Part shown: positions 8,660 through 16,788 of the stretch, one piece after another
Numbering within the stretch: the stretch's first letter is position 1
Layout of the letters: the number at the start of each line of letters is the position of its first letter
Source: Myxococcales bacterium UBA1238
GTDB taxonomy: Bacteria > Myxococcota_A > Bradymonadia > UBA7976 > UBA1532
Assembly (NCBI GenBank): GCA_002309015.1
Contig: DBWM01000004.1
Location: 43,244 to 107,243, forward strand
Direction of reading: 5' to 3'
DNA length: 64,000 nt
The notes under the pieces: generated by a model
What the model was told of the DNA's origin: nothing
The model's input: the letters and a program-made list of their open reading frames with translations, nothing else
The model's database searches: none
Made by a program: the position numbers and the translations under genes

Positions 8660-10696
8660 TTACTCTTCGTAGGCGTAGGAGTCATCTTCGACCAGTTCGT
8701 CGTCGTCATCGATCGACTTGGTTTGGTTGGCTCCGGGGATTTCACAATCGGGCTTCGTCACATTGGGGTAAACCAGGTGAAGGCATTCCTCGATCCCAAT
8801 GTTTTTACCGCTGCAACCCGCAAAGCAGCCATTAAAGCTCAAAGGAACAGCGTTCTCTCCGAACTGCAATACACCGTGCCATACACCGCCCTTCAGGTAG
8901 TCAATCTTCAGATCGTAGTTATCGTCGACCAGCTCAACGTCGCCAGAAAGCCTGAACTGCTTCCCTTCAAACTCCAGCATCTCGATGTATTGGGTCACCA
9001 CATCGGTCAGAGCCGGAATTAAGACACCCTGACAGATGCAATCATCACCCGTGCAGTCTTTATTGATGAGTCCATTGATTTTTTCGCAAGGCAAAACATG
9101 CTCCAGCATTTCCTCAAAGGAAACCTCAGTACTATTTGAGCCTGTATCGATGAAGCGAGGAAAGACCCATTTCTCAACAATACCCAACAAGATCTTACCA
9201 TACTTAAAGGTAAAGGAGTGATCTTCCACCTTTAAATTCATGCCCGAAAGGCTGCTCTTAAACGTACCAGCCATATCGCGACTGCCTTCGATCGCTCCAA
9301 TCGAGAAGCTTCTCGTACAATCAGAGGGGCAATTGTTATGCCAGGTAAACAAGAACTGTTGCCAGCGATCGTCGGAATCTTCAGCGATCTCGCCATTTGC
9401 GTCGGGATTGCTGCGGAACTCAATTTCACCAATCGTTGTCATATCACCTGCGATGTTCAACACATCAGAGATGATTTGAAACACCTTTGCAATTGCAGTC
9501 GGCGTAGCGCCATCATTTTCAAAGAGGACGCCATCGAGAATTCTGAACAATGCGCTCGCTACAGGCTTGAAAGTCTGGCAAACGCTCGCATTTTCGCCAA
9601 AGAATTCGCAGATAATATTGATTATATCATCCGCACGTCCGGGGCATTCATCATTGCTGCAACCAAAAAGCCTAAAGATTTCGAGCACTCTCGCAACATG
9701 CTTGAGTGCGGGCACATCCAGGTTTTGCAATATCTGAGTTAAATTGAACCTATTCTTAACCGTATAAGTTCCTTTTAACTGAAGGGGCAAATCGTTCAGA
9801 ATCAAATCGACCAGCTGATTCTCGCCCCCCACCACCGTGACCTTCTCACAGGCTGCAGCTAAATTGGGGTCACCGGTCTGATCGCCGGACTTATGCTGCC
9901 CCACCGCAAGCACCGCAAACTCTGCCTGGTTATCGAGATCGCTAAAAACAGCTACGTTATTGAGTTCATTAAAATCTTTAATGGGAATGGTTTCGAATGC
10001 CTGGGGCAGCGGCTTCCCATCCCGCACGTCTCGCAACAGAGCATCGCAAGACATATTCGGGATGATATGCGCCTGCGCCTGGTTGATCTGCCCTTCAAAC
10101 TTGTAACGCCCAACCGCACTGCCATCCACGCATCCACGCTGATTCTGATCGCAATAATGGGCGCGAACGGTGATGAGGCCTGCGCCCTCCCGCGCAATCG
10201 CCACCTCAAAATACACGGGAGCGGTGTTTTCGTTGCGAGCTTCCAGGCGGAATGTCGTATCCCCGTCGCCCGCAATCACATCGACGGAAGCCAGACCTTC
10301 ATCGTTGGTGGTCGCACTCTTGGTGCTCAGGTAAGTTCCGAATATGTTATCTTTTTCGCTGCCATCCTGGAGCATCGTAAACTTAATTTTACGTCCCGGA
10401 ATGACCTGCTTTGCAGAAGTCAGCTTGACCGTAAAGGTCATTCTCTGGCCATAATGAATGAGAGCGCCTTCCCTACCCTGAATCTGGAGCTCCCATCTTT
10501 CAGGCAAATCTCCATCCTCCTCAGCATCCACCTCCACATCCGCATCTTCCGGAGTCGAATCTGCCGGTGTCGTGTCCGGCAAAACCACATGTGCATCCAC
10601 CTCTGCATCGACATCATCATCGGGAGCAGGATCTGCACAGCCTAAGCATGCAAACAATCCCGCCAAAAAGCTGAGTTTTAAGGCGCGTTTCATCAT
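8660..10696 (-). CDS. Large lipoprotein with Asp-rich linker and bacterial Ig-like domain
   Basis: A 678-residue exported protein. The start is the first of two adjacent ATGs behind AGAGGAG. A signal sequence KRALKLSFLAGLFACLGC offers Cys17 or Cys20 for lipidation. It is followed by a ~45-residue Asp/Glu/Ala/Val linker (DDDVDAEVDAHVVLPD...), a style also seen in the Cys-rich lipoprotein near 36 kb. Residues ~65-170 look like a bacterial Ig-like (Big-1) domain: FTVKLTSAKQVIPGRKIKFT, TTNDEGLASVDVIAGDGDTT. The remainder is Cys-containing and not recognised; paired Cys motifs (CSNDECPGRAD; CTGDDCICQG) suggest disulfides. It ends in an acidic tail, DDDDELVEDDSYAYEE. It is probably surface-exposed; function unknown. 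Confidence 0.7.
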   Translation of the reverse strand: MMKRALKLSFLAGLFACLGCADPAPDDDVDAEVDAHVVLPDTTPADSTPEDADVEVDAEEDGDLPERWELQIQGREGALIHYGQRMTFTVKLTSAKQVIPGRKIKFTMLQDGSEKDNIFGTYLSTKSATTNDEGLASVDVIAGDGDTTFRLEARNENTAPVYFEVAIAREGAGLITVRAHYCDQNQRGCVDGSAVGRYKFEGQINQAQAHIIPNMSCDALLRDVRDGKPLPQAFETIPIKDFNELNNVAVFSDLDNQAEFAVLAVGQHKSGDQTGDPNLAAACEKVTVVGGENQLVDLILNDLPLQLKGTYTVKNRFNLTQILQNLDVPALKHVARVLEIFRLFGCSNDECPGRADDIINIICEFFGENASVCQTFKPVASALFRILDGVLFENDGATPTAIAKVFQIISDVLNIAGDMTTIGEIEFRSNPDANGEIAEDSDDRWQQFLFTWHNNCPSDCTRSFSIGAIEGSRDMAGTFKSSLSGMNLKVEDHSFTFKYGKILLGIVEKWVFPRFIDTGSNSTEVSFEEMLEHVLPCEKINGLINKDCTGDDCICQGVLIPALTDVVTQYIEMLEFEGKQFRLSGDVELVDDNYDLKIDYLKGGVWHGVLQFGENAVPLSFNGCFAGCSGKNIGIEECLHLVYPNVTKPDCEIPGANQTKSIDDDDELVEDDSYAYEE

Positions 10697-10797
10697 GGAA
10701 AATCTCCTCTGATCACAGATTCCAGTTTTCCTTTTATTTTGGGGAATAAGAGCGGTGAAAGCAAAGCGAAAACGGCAGGCGTACAAAAAAAACGACG

Positions 10798-11943
10798 TCA
10801 GGCAGAAGGTTGCGCCAGGGAAGTGAGCACATTTTCGAGATGCTGCAGGACGATTTCCGTTTGCTCCAATGTACCCACCGAAAAGCGAACGTAACCCGCC
10901 AGGTTGGTCATCGCCGAGCGATCGCGCACGTAAACGCCTGCATTACGCAACTGACGCACCACCCAGGGTGCCTGCTCAAACTGCATCATCACAAAATTGG
11001 CCGGCGTCAAATGGCAGGGCACGCCGTGAACTTCAGCCCAATCGGCGATCACCTGTTTGGAACGCTCCACCTGATCCACATACCAATTGAGATGCTCCTG
11101 ATCCTCGAGCGCCGCTATCGCGCCAATCTGAGCCATCACATTGACGCCTTTGGGACTCGCGATGCGCCGCATATCGCTGACGATGGTGCCGTCCGCAAAC
11201 GCATAGCCAACACGTAACCCCGCGATTCCATAGGCTTTTGAGAACGTACGGGTGATCACCAGATTGCGATAGTCGCCCAGCAGTTCCAGGCAGGAAGCGC
11301 GCGCAAATTCACCGTAGGCCTCATCGAGAATGAACAGCGTGTTGGGCGCCACATCGATGAGAGAAGCCATCTCGTCGGGCGTATACATCACCCCCGTTGG
11401 GTTGTTGGGGCTCACGATGTACACCATGCGCGGCTGTTCCCGCTGGATCTGCGCCCGTAAGGCGGCCACGTCTTTGGTGAACGGATCGGACGCGTAAAAC
11501 GGCACGATGCGCGCCCCACGAGCCTGGGCAAAAAGCACAAAATGTTGGTAAGTGGGAGACGCCACCAGCACCAGATCGCCCGCATTGATGTACGTTGCGC
11601 AAAGCGTATTGAGCGCATCGTCGCTCCCCGAGCTGACCAGGATTTTTTCTTCGGGAATCGCATAAAAACGCGATAAACGCTCAATCAGGTTGGCGCTGTT
11701 CAGCACAGGATACCAATTGAGGTGATGCGAACCTTGCAAAAACGCAGTGATCGCTTCCGCCACCTTGGGAGAGGGCAGGACGGTCGATTCGTTCCAGTCG
11801 ATCTTGTACGGCGTCTGCTCGGGATGCGCCTGAATATGGTCAAGCGACGATACCACCTGATACGGCTTTAAGCCTTGCACATGTCGCGCAACTTCGATCA
11901 CCGGATGTTCATTGAGGCTTAGAGGAGCCATCGTCAAGGTCAT
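10798..11943 (-). CDS. HisC-like PLP-dependent aminotransferase (histidinol-phosphate aminotransferase family)
   Basis: Fold-type I aminotransferase of 381 residues. Family landmarks: IDWNESTVLPSPKV near the N-terminus (the HisC substrate-loop region), LVSSGSDDALNTLCATYINA, IVSPNNPTGVMY, FILDEAYGEFA with the PLP-ring Asp, the Schiff-base lysine in TRTFSKAYGIAGLRVGYA, and a C-terminal RDRSAMTNLAGYVRFSVGT. The start ATG follows AGGAGTGTTT; an in-frame upstream GTG/ATG would add seven residues. No other his genes are nearby, so it may serve histidine synthesis from a dispersed locus or act on another amino acid. Confidence 0.85.
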   Translation of the reverse strand: MTLTMAPLSLNEHPVIEVARHVQGLKPYQVVSSLDHIQAHPEQTPYKIDWNESTVLPSPKVAEAITAFLQGSHHLNWYPVLNSANLIERLSRFYAIPEEKILVSSGSDDALNTLCATYINAGDLVLVASPTYQHFVLFAQARGARIVPFYASDPFTKDVAALRAQIQREQPRMVYIVSPNNPTGVMYTPDEMASLIDVAPNTLFILDEAYGEFARASCLELLGDYRNLVITRTFSKAYGIAGLRVGYAFADGTIVSDMRRIASPKGVNVMAQIGAIAALEDQEHLNWYVDQVERSKQVIADWAEVHGVPCHLTPANFVMMQFEQAPWVVRQLRNAGVYVRDRSAMTNLAGYVRFSVGTLEQTEIVLQHLENVLTSLAQPSA

Positions 11944-12135
11944 AAACACTCCTAACCCATTCACTTAAAAGGCATAATTCGTTCCAAGCCTGCCTTTGTC
12001 AGCTCAGACTTGTGCAACAAGAATTGACCACAACAAATGAATGCAAAAATCATGCCAATTTGTGATAATAGCAGAAAGGATCGCGATTTTAAACCCATCG
12101 CAGCAGCAGCATCCCCTGTGCGATGCGGTAAAAGC

Positions 12136-12149
12136 ACTCCAGTTGGAGT
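12136..12149 (-). terminator. Weak hairpin after ligA
   Basis: The perfect inverted repeat ACTCCA-GT-TGGAGT starts 13 bases past the ligA stop on the minus strand and is followed there by GCTTTTA. The stem is short and the T run poor, so it is at best a weak terminator. Confidence 0.3.
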
Positions 12150-12162
12150 AAAAAGGCACCAT

Positions 12163-14328
12163 TCACGATGCGCTCTCCGTCCCCTGCGCCATCTGCAAAA
12201 ACGCTTCTTCCGTCAAAATCGGAATCCCCAGTCCCATCGCTTTGCTGATTTTGGCCTCCGATGCGCCCTTATAACCCGTGACCAAATAATTTAACTTTTT
12301 AGATACACCTGAAGCATATTGCCCCCCATGCTGCACCACAAACTTTTGCACTTCCTCGCGAGTCAGCGCGTGCAGCGTGCCCGTCACCAAAAACAGCCTA
12401 CCCCCCAGGCGTTCAGAAAGCTGCTCCACCGCTTCTGCGGGCAAGACTTCCACTTCCTGCAAAAGATCGTCTATCTGCGCGGATTTACGATGGAAATCCT
12501 CTACAGAGCTCCGCAGGGGAGCCCAGGCATTCGCCAAATCGGTTCCCTGAAACGGTGCCAGGAAAGGCTGCTTTTCGGCTTCTGAAATCGATGTATCATC
12601 GCGATTTTTAAAAGTATTCCAGAAGCGTTCAACCCAGTTGCGCAGGGCATCCCATTGCTTAAAAACTGCGGCCACCGACTGCGCGCGCTTTCCGCCCAGC
12701 TGATTCAATCCCAGGGCATCCAAAAAGAGATTGAGCGCGATCTTTCGCTTGCTCTGGATGTTGTTCACCAGGCTTTGAGGCGAAGTCAGCTTTTCTTTGT
12801 CGGTCTTCGTGTTTTTATCTTTATTTTCAATCAATTGCGCCAGTTGATCGGCGGTTAGCCGGTAGAGCCCTGCCACAGAATCGAGCATGCCCTGTTTAAA
12901 AAGCTGCTCAAACCATTTGTCGCCAAAACCCTTAATGCCTACCGTCTGTGCGTAATGAGCGATTTGTGCGATCAACGCATGCACGCAATTCTGACTGTTG
13001 GTGCAGCGAACAGCGAGCGCATCGGTTTTTTGTACCTCTTCGGATGCATCGCTCACCCGTTCCCCTCCCTGCTCCGATTTCTCGGAAGTCAGCTCGGTGG
13101 GCGCACCGCAGTAAGGGCAGAATTCGGGCGCAATGATGGGGCGCGCTCCAGGTTCGACGCAGGCTTCAATATAGGGGATCACGCCGCCGCTGCGTTTCGC
13201 CAGCACGATGGCCCCCAAAGAAATCTGTTTTTCGTTGATCCAGCTCCAGTTATGGAGGCTCACCTGGCTCACTCTCGCACCGCTCAGATAGAGAGGATCG
13301 ATTTGTCCTACGGGGGTGAGAATGCCGGATCGCCCGATGCTCCAAATCACGTCGCGCAATACGCTTTGCCCGCTTTCTCCCTGCATTTTGTAAGCGATGG
13401 CGCAGCGCGGGTGATGCTCGGTGTTGCCCAGTTCTTCCTGGAGCGCCAGGTCGTTGGTTTTGAAGACGACACCGTCGATTTCGTAACCGAGTTCCGGGCG
13501 ACGGCCCGCATACCAGTCAAACCCCTTTTGAACCTCTTCTGCGCTCAAGGCACAAATGCGATGCTCCACCGCTTTAAAGCCCTGGGTCTCGGTCCAGTCT
13601 AACTTCTCGATTTCATTTGAGAATTTTTTACCGATGACGTTATAGGCAAAAAACGAAAGGCCCACCTTTTCCGATTTTTCCGGATCCTTTTGCTTTAAAG
13701 CGCCCGCCGCCAGGTTTCTGGGACTCAAAAACGACTTTTCAAAAATCTTTTTCGCCGCTTCAAACGACGCCAAAGGCAAATAAACTTCACCTCGAATTTC
13801 GATGGGCCCCGAGGCTATTTTTTGAGGAATCGCCTTTATTTTCAATATGTTAGCGGTAATATCCTCGCCCCATTCACCATTGCCCCGCGTGGCCGCCTGC
13901 ACCAATCGCCCGAAAGAGTCGTAACGGAGCGAGCATGCGATCCCGTCGATCTTTGGGCTCATCACCAGATCGCCGTGTAACCCCTTGATCCAATTCACAA
14001 AATCGTTGGAATCAGTGGAATAGACCTTGCCCAGACTCAGCATGCGCTCGGCGTGATAAACCTTGGCTCCCAGCTTGGGAACGACGGTGGCGCCCATCGA
14101 TTTTAAAACCGGCGAGTCGGGTCGCAGCTGCCTCAGTCGCTCCACCAGCCGATCGTAGGCGTCGTCCGAAATGAGCGGGTTATCTTCATCCCAATAGGCG
14201 TGATTGTGCTTCTCAATTTCCCGTTCGAGCTGATCCGCTTCCTCAGCAGATCCCTTCGTTTTTACAGAGTTTTTCGTTTCTGAAACCTCTGCTGCCGCCA
14301 CAGCAAACAAGTCGGGCTGCTCCATCAT
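12163..14328 (-). CDS. ligA: NAD-dependent DNA ligase LigA
   Basis: Seals nicks in DNA using NAD. It is 721 residues, slightly longer than the usual ~670. The N-terminal Ia region has HNHAYWDEDNPLISDDAYD; the adenylation motif is MSPKIDGIACSLRYD with the active lysine. Further blocks are NGEWGEDITANI, IRGEVYLP, SPRNLAAGALKQKDP, the four-Cys zinc finger (CPYCG ... CTNSQNC), helix-hairpin-helix repeats, and a C-terminal BRCT domain (LGGRLFLVTGTLHALTREEV). The extra length lies partly at the N-terminus (~30 residues, VAAAEVSETKNSVKTKGSAE) and partly beside the zinc finger. Two adjacent ATGs are possible starts. Confidence 0.96.
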   Translation of the reverse strand: MMEQPDLFAVAAAEVSETKNSVKTKGSAEEADQLEREIEKHNHAYWDEDNPLISDDAYDRLVERLRQLRPDSPVLKSMGATVVPKLGAKVYHAERMLSLGKVYSTDSNDFVNWIKGLHGDLVMSPKIDGIACSLRYDSFGRLVQAATRGNGEWGEDITANILKIKAIPQKIASGPIEIRGEVYLPLASFEAAKKIFEKSFLSPRNLAAGALKQKDPEKSEKVGLSFFAYNVIGKKFSNEIEKLDWTETQGFKAVEHRICALSAEEVQKGFDWYAGRRPELGYEIDGVVFKTNDLALQEELGNTEHHPRCAIAYKMQGESGQSVLRDVIWSIGRSGILTPVGQIDPLYLSGARVSQVSLHNWSWINEKQISLGAIVLAKRSGGVIPYIEACVEPGARPIIAPEFCPYCGAPTELTSEKSEQGGERVSDASEEVQKTDALAVRCTNSQNCVHALIAQIAHYAQTVGIKGFGDKWFEQLFKQGMLDSVAGLYRLTADQLAQLIENKDKNTKTDKEKLTSPQSLVNNIQSKRKIALNLFLDALGLNQLGGKRAQSVAAVFKQWDALRNWVERFWNTFKNRDDTSISEAEKQPFLAPFQGTDLANAWAPLRSSVEDFHRKSAQIDDLLQEVEVLPAEAVEQLSERLGGRLFLVTGTLHALTREEVQKFVVQHGGQYASGVSKKLNYLVTGYKGASEAKISKAMGLGIPILTEEAFLQMAQGTESAS

Positions 14329-14361
14329 CTTGCCTTTCGGAATGGGAGGGAAAACAAGAAA

Positions 14362-15390
14362 TTATTTGCGTTTTAATTCCGCATCGATGATCGCCGAAAA
14401 AGTCTCTTCGGGCTCAGCGCCGACCACCAGCTGACCGTTGATCAAAAATGCGGGCGTGCCGTCGATTCCAATTTTTTGCGCTTTTACGCGTTCTTCATAC
14501 ATTTTTTGCTCAAGCGCAGGATTGGAGGTGCATTTTAAAAGCTTTTCCTCATCCAGTTTTAATTTTTTGACAGATTCAGACAGCTTCTCTTCGGTCAGCT
14601 TTCCATCATAAGAAAAGAGCTGATCGTGCATCGCCCAATATTGACCCTGCTCCCCTGCACAGCGCGCAAGGATCGCAGCGGGCAAAGCGAGCGGGTGGAA
14701 ATCGAGAGGATAATCCTCAAAAACGAAGCGGATTTTGTTCGGATATTTGGCCTTAAGCGCGTTCATGACGGACTCCGCCCGGGCACAATACGGGCATTGA
14801 TAATCCGCAAACATGACGATGGTCACCGGCGCTTTTTCAGGCCCCTGGCTCGGTCCGGAAGACTCAAACGGCAAGCGCTCCACCGGCAGAAGGAGTTCGT
14901 TGTCGAATTCCGAGCGCAATTTTTCGATCAGCGCGTTCAGCGCCTTGTCCTGCTCCCGATGCACCCAAAAATCGCGCAAATCCGCCGCCATCTCTTCGTA
15001 GGAGCGCCCTCCCATCTGACTTTGGTATTGCGCATAAATCTCTCGAAGCTGCTTCTCTGTAGGCTGAGGCACCGCGTTCATCTGAGCCATGATCAAAGCC
15101 TGAGCGCCTTCCTCTGTGTGCGCTTTGGCCAAAAGCAGCTGCTCGTCGATCAAATCCTGCGCAGCCTGACGGCGTAACTCCATGCGCCGCCTTGAGAAAT
15201 CCTTATTCAAATCGCAAAGCTCTTTTGCGATACGTTTGTCAACATCCGCCAAAGTAAACTGCTTTTTGCCCACGCGCGCCGCAGGTGTCTGAGCGGGGAG
15301 CTCCGCCATTCCACAGTACTCTTCCGCACCCGCTTCCACTGCCCCAAACATGCCTACGGCCACAGCCAGCAACCATTTTATGCTCTTCAT
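14362..15390 (-). CDS. Periplasmic SurA-like / DsbA-like thioredoxin-fold fusion protein
   Basis: A signal peptide (SIKWLLAVAVGMFGAVEAGA) is followed by a helical region (residues ~35-150: LADVDKRIAKELCDLNKDFS, LRRQAAQDLIDEQLLLAKA) that resembles the N-terminal chaperone part of SurA/PpiC proteins. A thioredoxin-like DsbA domain follows at residues ~180-342, with the redox motif in VTIVMFADYQCPYCARAE and the cis-proline loop GIDGTPAFLINGQ. The family acts in periplasmic thiol oxidation or isomerisation. It is upstream of ligA by 33 bases and divergent from the cyclic-nucleotide protein. Whether it is an oxidase or an isomerase cannot be read from sequence. Confidence 0.85.
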   Translation of the reverse strand: MKSIKWLLAVAVGMFGAVEAGAEEYCGMAELPAQTPAARVGKKQFTLADVDKRIAKELCDLNKDFSRRRMELRRQAAQDLIDEQLLLAKAHTEEGAQALIMAQMNAVPQPTEKQLREIYAQYQSQMGGRSYEEMAADLRDFWVHREQDKALNALIEKLRSEFDNELLLPVERLPFESSGPSQGPEKAPVTIVMFADYQCPYCARAESVMNALKAKYPNKIRFVFEDYPLDFHPLALPAAILARCAGEQGQYWAMHDQLFSYDGKLTEEKLSESVKKLKLDEEKLLKCTSNPALEQKMYEERVKAQKIGIDGTPAFLINGQLVVGAEPEETFSAIIDAELKRK

Positions 15391-15460
15391 AAAACCTCCA
15401 AAAAAATTGTTTTTACACCATCATTTCAGGCGTTGTAAGTCACCTGCGAAATCGCGCATT

Positions 15461-15489
15461 GGCAACGCTCGTCCGGTCTGTTACCTTTT
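15461..15489 (+). promoter_or_regulatory. Possible sigma-70-like promoter for the cyclic-nucleotide-binding protein
   Basis: TTGGCA at 15460-15465, then 17 bases, then TACCTT, 16 bases before the start codon. The -35 fits well and the -10 is weak. The AAAGAGG ribosome site follows at once, so the leader would be very short. Confidence 0.3.
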
Positions 15490-15504
15490 ATAAAGAGGTG
15501 AATC

Positions 15505-16626
15505 ATGCAAACAACGCAAAAACTCGCGTACGACGCGCTCGCATTACATAACAAACAACCTTACGCGTTTGGGCCCCTCTTCATCGCCCTCCGCGCCCTC
15601 ATGCAAGCGCGCATGGAATCCGACGCCATACGCTATGCCCATAAATTCGCAAACCGCTATGGCGTTGAAGCGAGCGCCGGAGATGCCCTTCTAAAGCTCG
15701 TAAGTACACTCCCCATCAAGCATTTTGCTCCTGGCGAGGTGATTGTCAAAGAGGGAGAAGCCTCAGACGAACTGTTCGTGATCCATTTTGGTCAGGTCCG
15801 CGTAGAGCGCGATGGCGAAGGCTTGCTGGCCACCCTGGGTATCGGGCAAAGCTTTGGTGAAATCGCCATGCTTACGGGCGCAAGGCGCACCGCATCGGTG
15901 ATCGCCGACGACGCGGTCTCGCTCTTTCAAATCACGCGCCGTGAAATGGATCGCATCTCGCACGACATGCCCGCTCTGGACGAAGTGTTATGGCAGGTTT
16001 GCCGCAGCCGCCTCATCAACCAGCTGCTGCCCGAATCATCCTGCCTGGGACAGCTGCCCCTCGCGCAACGTCAGGAACTGCTTACATTATTTATGACGCG
16101 AACGGTGCCCGCAAACACGGCGTTGCTGATTCAGGGTCAAAAGGAGACGGCGTTTTCGGTCATCCTCTCGGGCAAAGCGCTCGTATGGCGCATCAACGAC
16201 AAGGGCAGTCACGAAAAACTGGCCGAACTCGGCCCCGGCGATTTCTTTGGCGAAATGCAGCTTTTGCTCGACACGCCCGTCAGCGCCAACGTCGAATCCC
16301 TGACGCCCATGACCTATTTTTCGCTGCGAAAACCCGTTTTTGACCAGGTGATGGAGTCTTACCCCGAAGAGCGCGACCGCCTGGTCGCCATCGCCCAGCA
16401 AAGGCGCGAAGCCAACGTGATGCAACCTCACACGATCCTGCCCCAGCCGAAGCCGGTCACCGAAGCGCCTGAACCCGAAGACCCCCCAAACATCTGCCCG
16501 TTCTGCAACTACGATCAGGTCACCGGATCCAACTGCCCGAACTGCGGCATCAACATTGAAGAAGAGCGCAACCGCATTAAAAGCCAAATGAAAACAGCAC
16601 CCTGGGATCGATTCCATTTTCATTGA
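15505..16626 (+). CDS. Tandem cyclic-nucleotide-binding protein with C-terminal zinc ribbon
   Basis: The 373 residues hold two cNMP-binding folds. The first (~68-170) has HFAPGEVIVKEGEASDELFV and a canonical phosphate-binding cassette FGEIAMLTGARRTASVIA. The second (~190-300) has FFGEMQLLLDTPVSANVES, where the ligand-contacting Arg is missing. Near residues 330-348 is a two-knuckle zinc ribbon, CPFCNYDQ ... NCPNCG. There is no helix-turn-helix or catalytic domain, so it looks like a cytoplasmic sensor or adaptor that may act through protein contacts. The start ATG follows AAAGAGG. It stands alone between divergent and intergenic DNA; smc follows after 160 bases. Confidence 0.8.
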   Translation: MQTTQKLAYDALALHNKQPYAFGPLFIALRALMQARMESDAIRYAHKFANRYGVEASAGDALLKLVSTLPIKHFAPGEVIVKEGEASDELFVIHFGQVRVERDGEGLLATLGIGQSFGEIAMLTGARRTASVIADDAVSLFQITRREMDRISHDMPALDEVLWQVCRSRLINQLLPESSCLGQLPLAQRQELLTLFMTRTVPANTALLIQGQKETAFSVILSGKALVWRINDKGSHEKLAELGPGDFFGEMQLLLDTPVSANVESLTPMTYFSLRKPVFDQVMESYPEERDRLVAIAQQRREANVMQPHTILPQPKPVTEAPEPEDPPNICPFCNYDQVTGSNCPNCGINIEEERNRIKSQMKTAPWDRFHFH

Positions 16627-16788
16627 TCCCTCCCCTGCCGTTCCGCTCGCTCCTCACGGCACCCTGCCAGAACCGCCTCCCTGAACTTTAAAACGGAACA
16701 AAGAGCGCCAATCCACTCAAACGCTCACTGGTCAAGCGCAACGCCGTTTGCTATAAGCCCGCGCAACGCCTCAGCAGCTGACCGTTCA

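Noticed and set aside
11965..12162. Gap between the aminotransferase and ligA, checked for a tRNA or small RNA
   Set aside because: No cloverleaf or CCA end could be drawn; only the weak hairpin at 12136 is visible.
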